Source: Anastatus disparis (taxonomy: Eukaryota; Arthropoda; Insecta; Hymenoptera; Eupelmidae). Taken from it: a DNA stretch of 64,000 bases. Position numbers and translations under genes: made by a program. The notes beneath the pieces are model-generated. The model was not told the DNA's origin and did not search any database. It was given only the letters and a program-made list of their open reading frames with translations. The DNA lies in the NCBI GenBank assembly GCA_017163975.1, contig JAFFSR010000087.1, positions 930,001 to 994,000 of the forward strand. The letters run 5' to 3'. Of the stretch, positions 63,068 to 64,000 are shown piece after piece (the first letter of the stretch is position 1; each line of letters begins with the position of its first letter).

Positions 63068-63736
63068 CACTGAGAAAAAAATTTAGTTGGATTAAGTAAG
63101 GCTTAATTGAATCAATGAAATCCCTTAGGTGCGGGCGGCACATAAAATATTTTGTTATATTAATACAAATATTTTAATTGAGTCAAATAAATATTTCATT
63201 TTTTTAAATAAATATTTGATTCTACTAAACATCACAAATATTGGTTAAAAATAATATTTTGTATTTCCAAATAAATATTTGACTTAATAAATGTCGCGAA
63301 GATTGATTCAATAAAATTAATTCATTGTTTTTATAAAAAATTTTATGAATTAAAATGCCCATTTGTTTTTCTAATTGATTATTTCATTACATTAATATAC
63401 ATATTGAAATTAAATCAAATAATATTTTGTATTTTCAATTAAATATTTGACTTATTAAATATCGCGAAGATTGATTCAATAAAATTAATTCATTGTTTTA
63501 ATAAAAAAATTATCAATTAAAATGTCCATTTGTTTTTCTACTTAATTATTTCATCATATTTATGCTATATTGAAATTAAATTAGTTCAATATTTTATATT
63601 TTCAAATGAAAGTTTAATTTATTGAATATTTTAAATTTAATAAAATTTTAAGATTTAATAAAATTAATTCAATTCGATTTATAGATATTTTAATCGAACA
63701 AATACTGTCTTTAATCAACAGTATTTGCTTTCAGTG
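63068..63736. mobile_element. Insertion with CACTGA ends in the penton gene
   Basis: Starts CACTGAGAAAAAAATTT at 63068 and ends with the inverse CACTGAAAG at 63736, with TTTA close to both flanks (63064-63067; 63738-63741). Inside is a 168-bp tandem duplication (TCGCGAAGATTGATTCAAT at 63294 and 63462). AT-rich and non-coding. A similar CACTGGAAAAAAAATTT occurs at 19751. Confidence 0.55.
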
Positions 63737-64000
63737 ATTTACATTTATTTATTAACATCAATAAATTGATGACTCATTAAAGGACAGGTGAATATGATTC
63801 CATTTATTTATATGGTAAAGAATAACAATTATTAACATACTAACATTAGTATGCTTTATACAGTGATCGCACACGCAGTAAATCTAACATAAATTTTGCT
63901 TGCATTACAATTTACGTATTATCTTGGATTTTTAACTTCCTTATATATCAACTTAAAAGCCCTCTTACCGCTCGCGAGATCGAAAATTAACGACGCCACC
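63737..64000. other. Window end, no feature recognised
   Basis: 264 bp without an open frame or recognisable repeat. It should hold the rest of the penton region of element B if the insertion is simple, but no such similarity is seen. Confidence 0.5.

Larger units (their letters stand above)
56776..64000 (-). mobile_element. Polinton/adintovirus-like element B (left part)
   Basis: A block of virion genes all on the - strand: penton-like, pX/pVI-like, major capsid, DxQGF, protease, an unknown gene, a small basic protein and MGQ protein, in the order typical for adintovirus-like Polintons. The left end is proposed at AGTAGTACATAG (56776), which shares AGTAG with element A, but the other end, polymerase and integrase must lie beyond the window and the boundary is not proven. 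Several genes have frame changes and the penton gene is cut by an insertion. Confidence 0.7.

Noticed and set aside
1..64000. CRISPR arrays, bacterial operons, rRNA genes
   Set aside because: No regularly spaced identical repeats with unique spacers, no prokaryotic gene features and no rRNA-like sequence; tandem repeats here lack spacers.

Overview
The window reads as AT-rich, repeat-dense nuclear DNA of an arthropod, most likely an insect and possibly a hymenopteran. That is an inference from the mix of element families, not a placement. No host gene could be recognised. Almost everything that can be named is a transposable element or an endogenous virus-like element, usually decayed and often nested.

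Layout. 1-7.2 kb: remains of a Ty1/copia retrotransposon (Gag zinc knuckle, integrase, reverse transcriptase tail, 3' LTR), broken up by a foldback element, a 142-bp tandem repeat and a piggyBac-type transposase gene that itself carries a Harbinger-like MITE. 8.6-14.4 kb: a fairly intact non-LTR retrotransposon (ORF1, then endonuclease plus reverse transcriptase), preceded by GC-richer, possibly LTR-like DNA. 15.3-18.1 kb: a 2.9-kb mariner-type element with long inverted repeats and an inserted tRNA-derived SINE. 18.3-25.1 kb: AT-rich DNA with two long foldback elements, one carrying a second SINE copy. 25.9-28.0 kb: a 17-bp minisatellite. 28.0-32.5 kb: a decayed Helitron Rep/helicase gene. 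32.8-34.2 kb: a second mariner-type transposase fragment with 267-bp repeats. 34.2-37.2 kb: a decayed second LINE. 37.2-43.6 kb: AT-rich DNA with small inverted-repeat elements and an ACGT-core array.

The most interesting part is 43.6-64 kb, with two different Polinton/Maverick (adintovirus-like) elements. Element A (43663-51884) is bounded by about 120-bp inverted repeats starting AGTAG and by 6-bp flanks that match at 5 of 6 positions. It carries a broken protein-primed-type DNA polymerase B, a capsid-like gene fused to the polymerase by an internal deletion, two copies of a small DxQGF protein gene, a 53-residue MGQ protein and a divergently transcribed acidic ORF. Element B (about 56776 to beyond the window) carries penton-like, adenovirus pX/pVI-like, major-capsid, DxQGF and adenain-like protease genes, a further unknown gene and a 57-residue MGQ protein. 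Between them lie a hAT-like element (53543-56671) with a nested mariner-type MITE, and other repeats.

In both elements a gene ends within about 60 bases of a sequence with the exact form of the metazoan replication-dependent histone mRNA 3' stem-loop (51601-51616 on +, 57139-57154 on -). Both also encode a tiny protein with an N-myristoylation-type start (MGQ). Several genes have a TATA box about 32 bases upstream of an arthropod initiator. I infer that these elements use, or used, host histone-type 3'-end processing, which would tie late gene expression to S phase.
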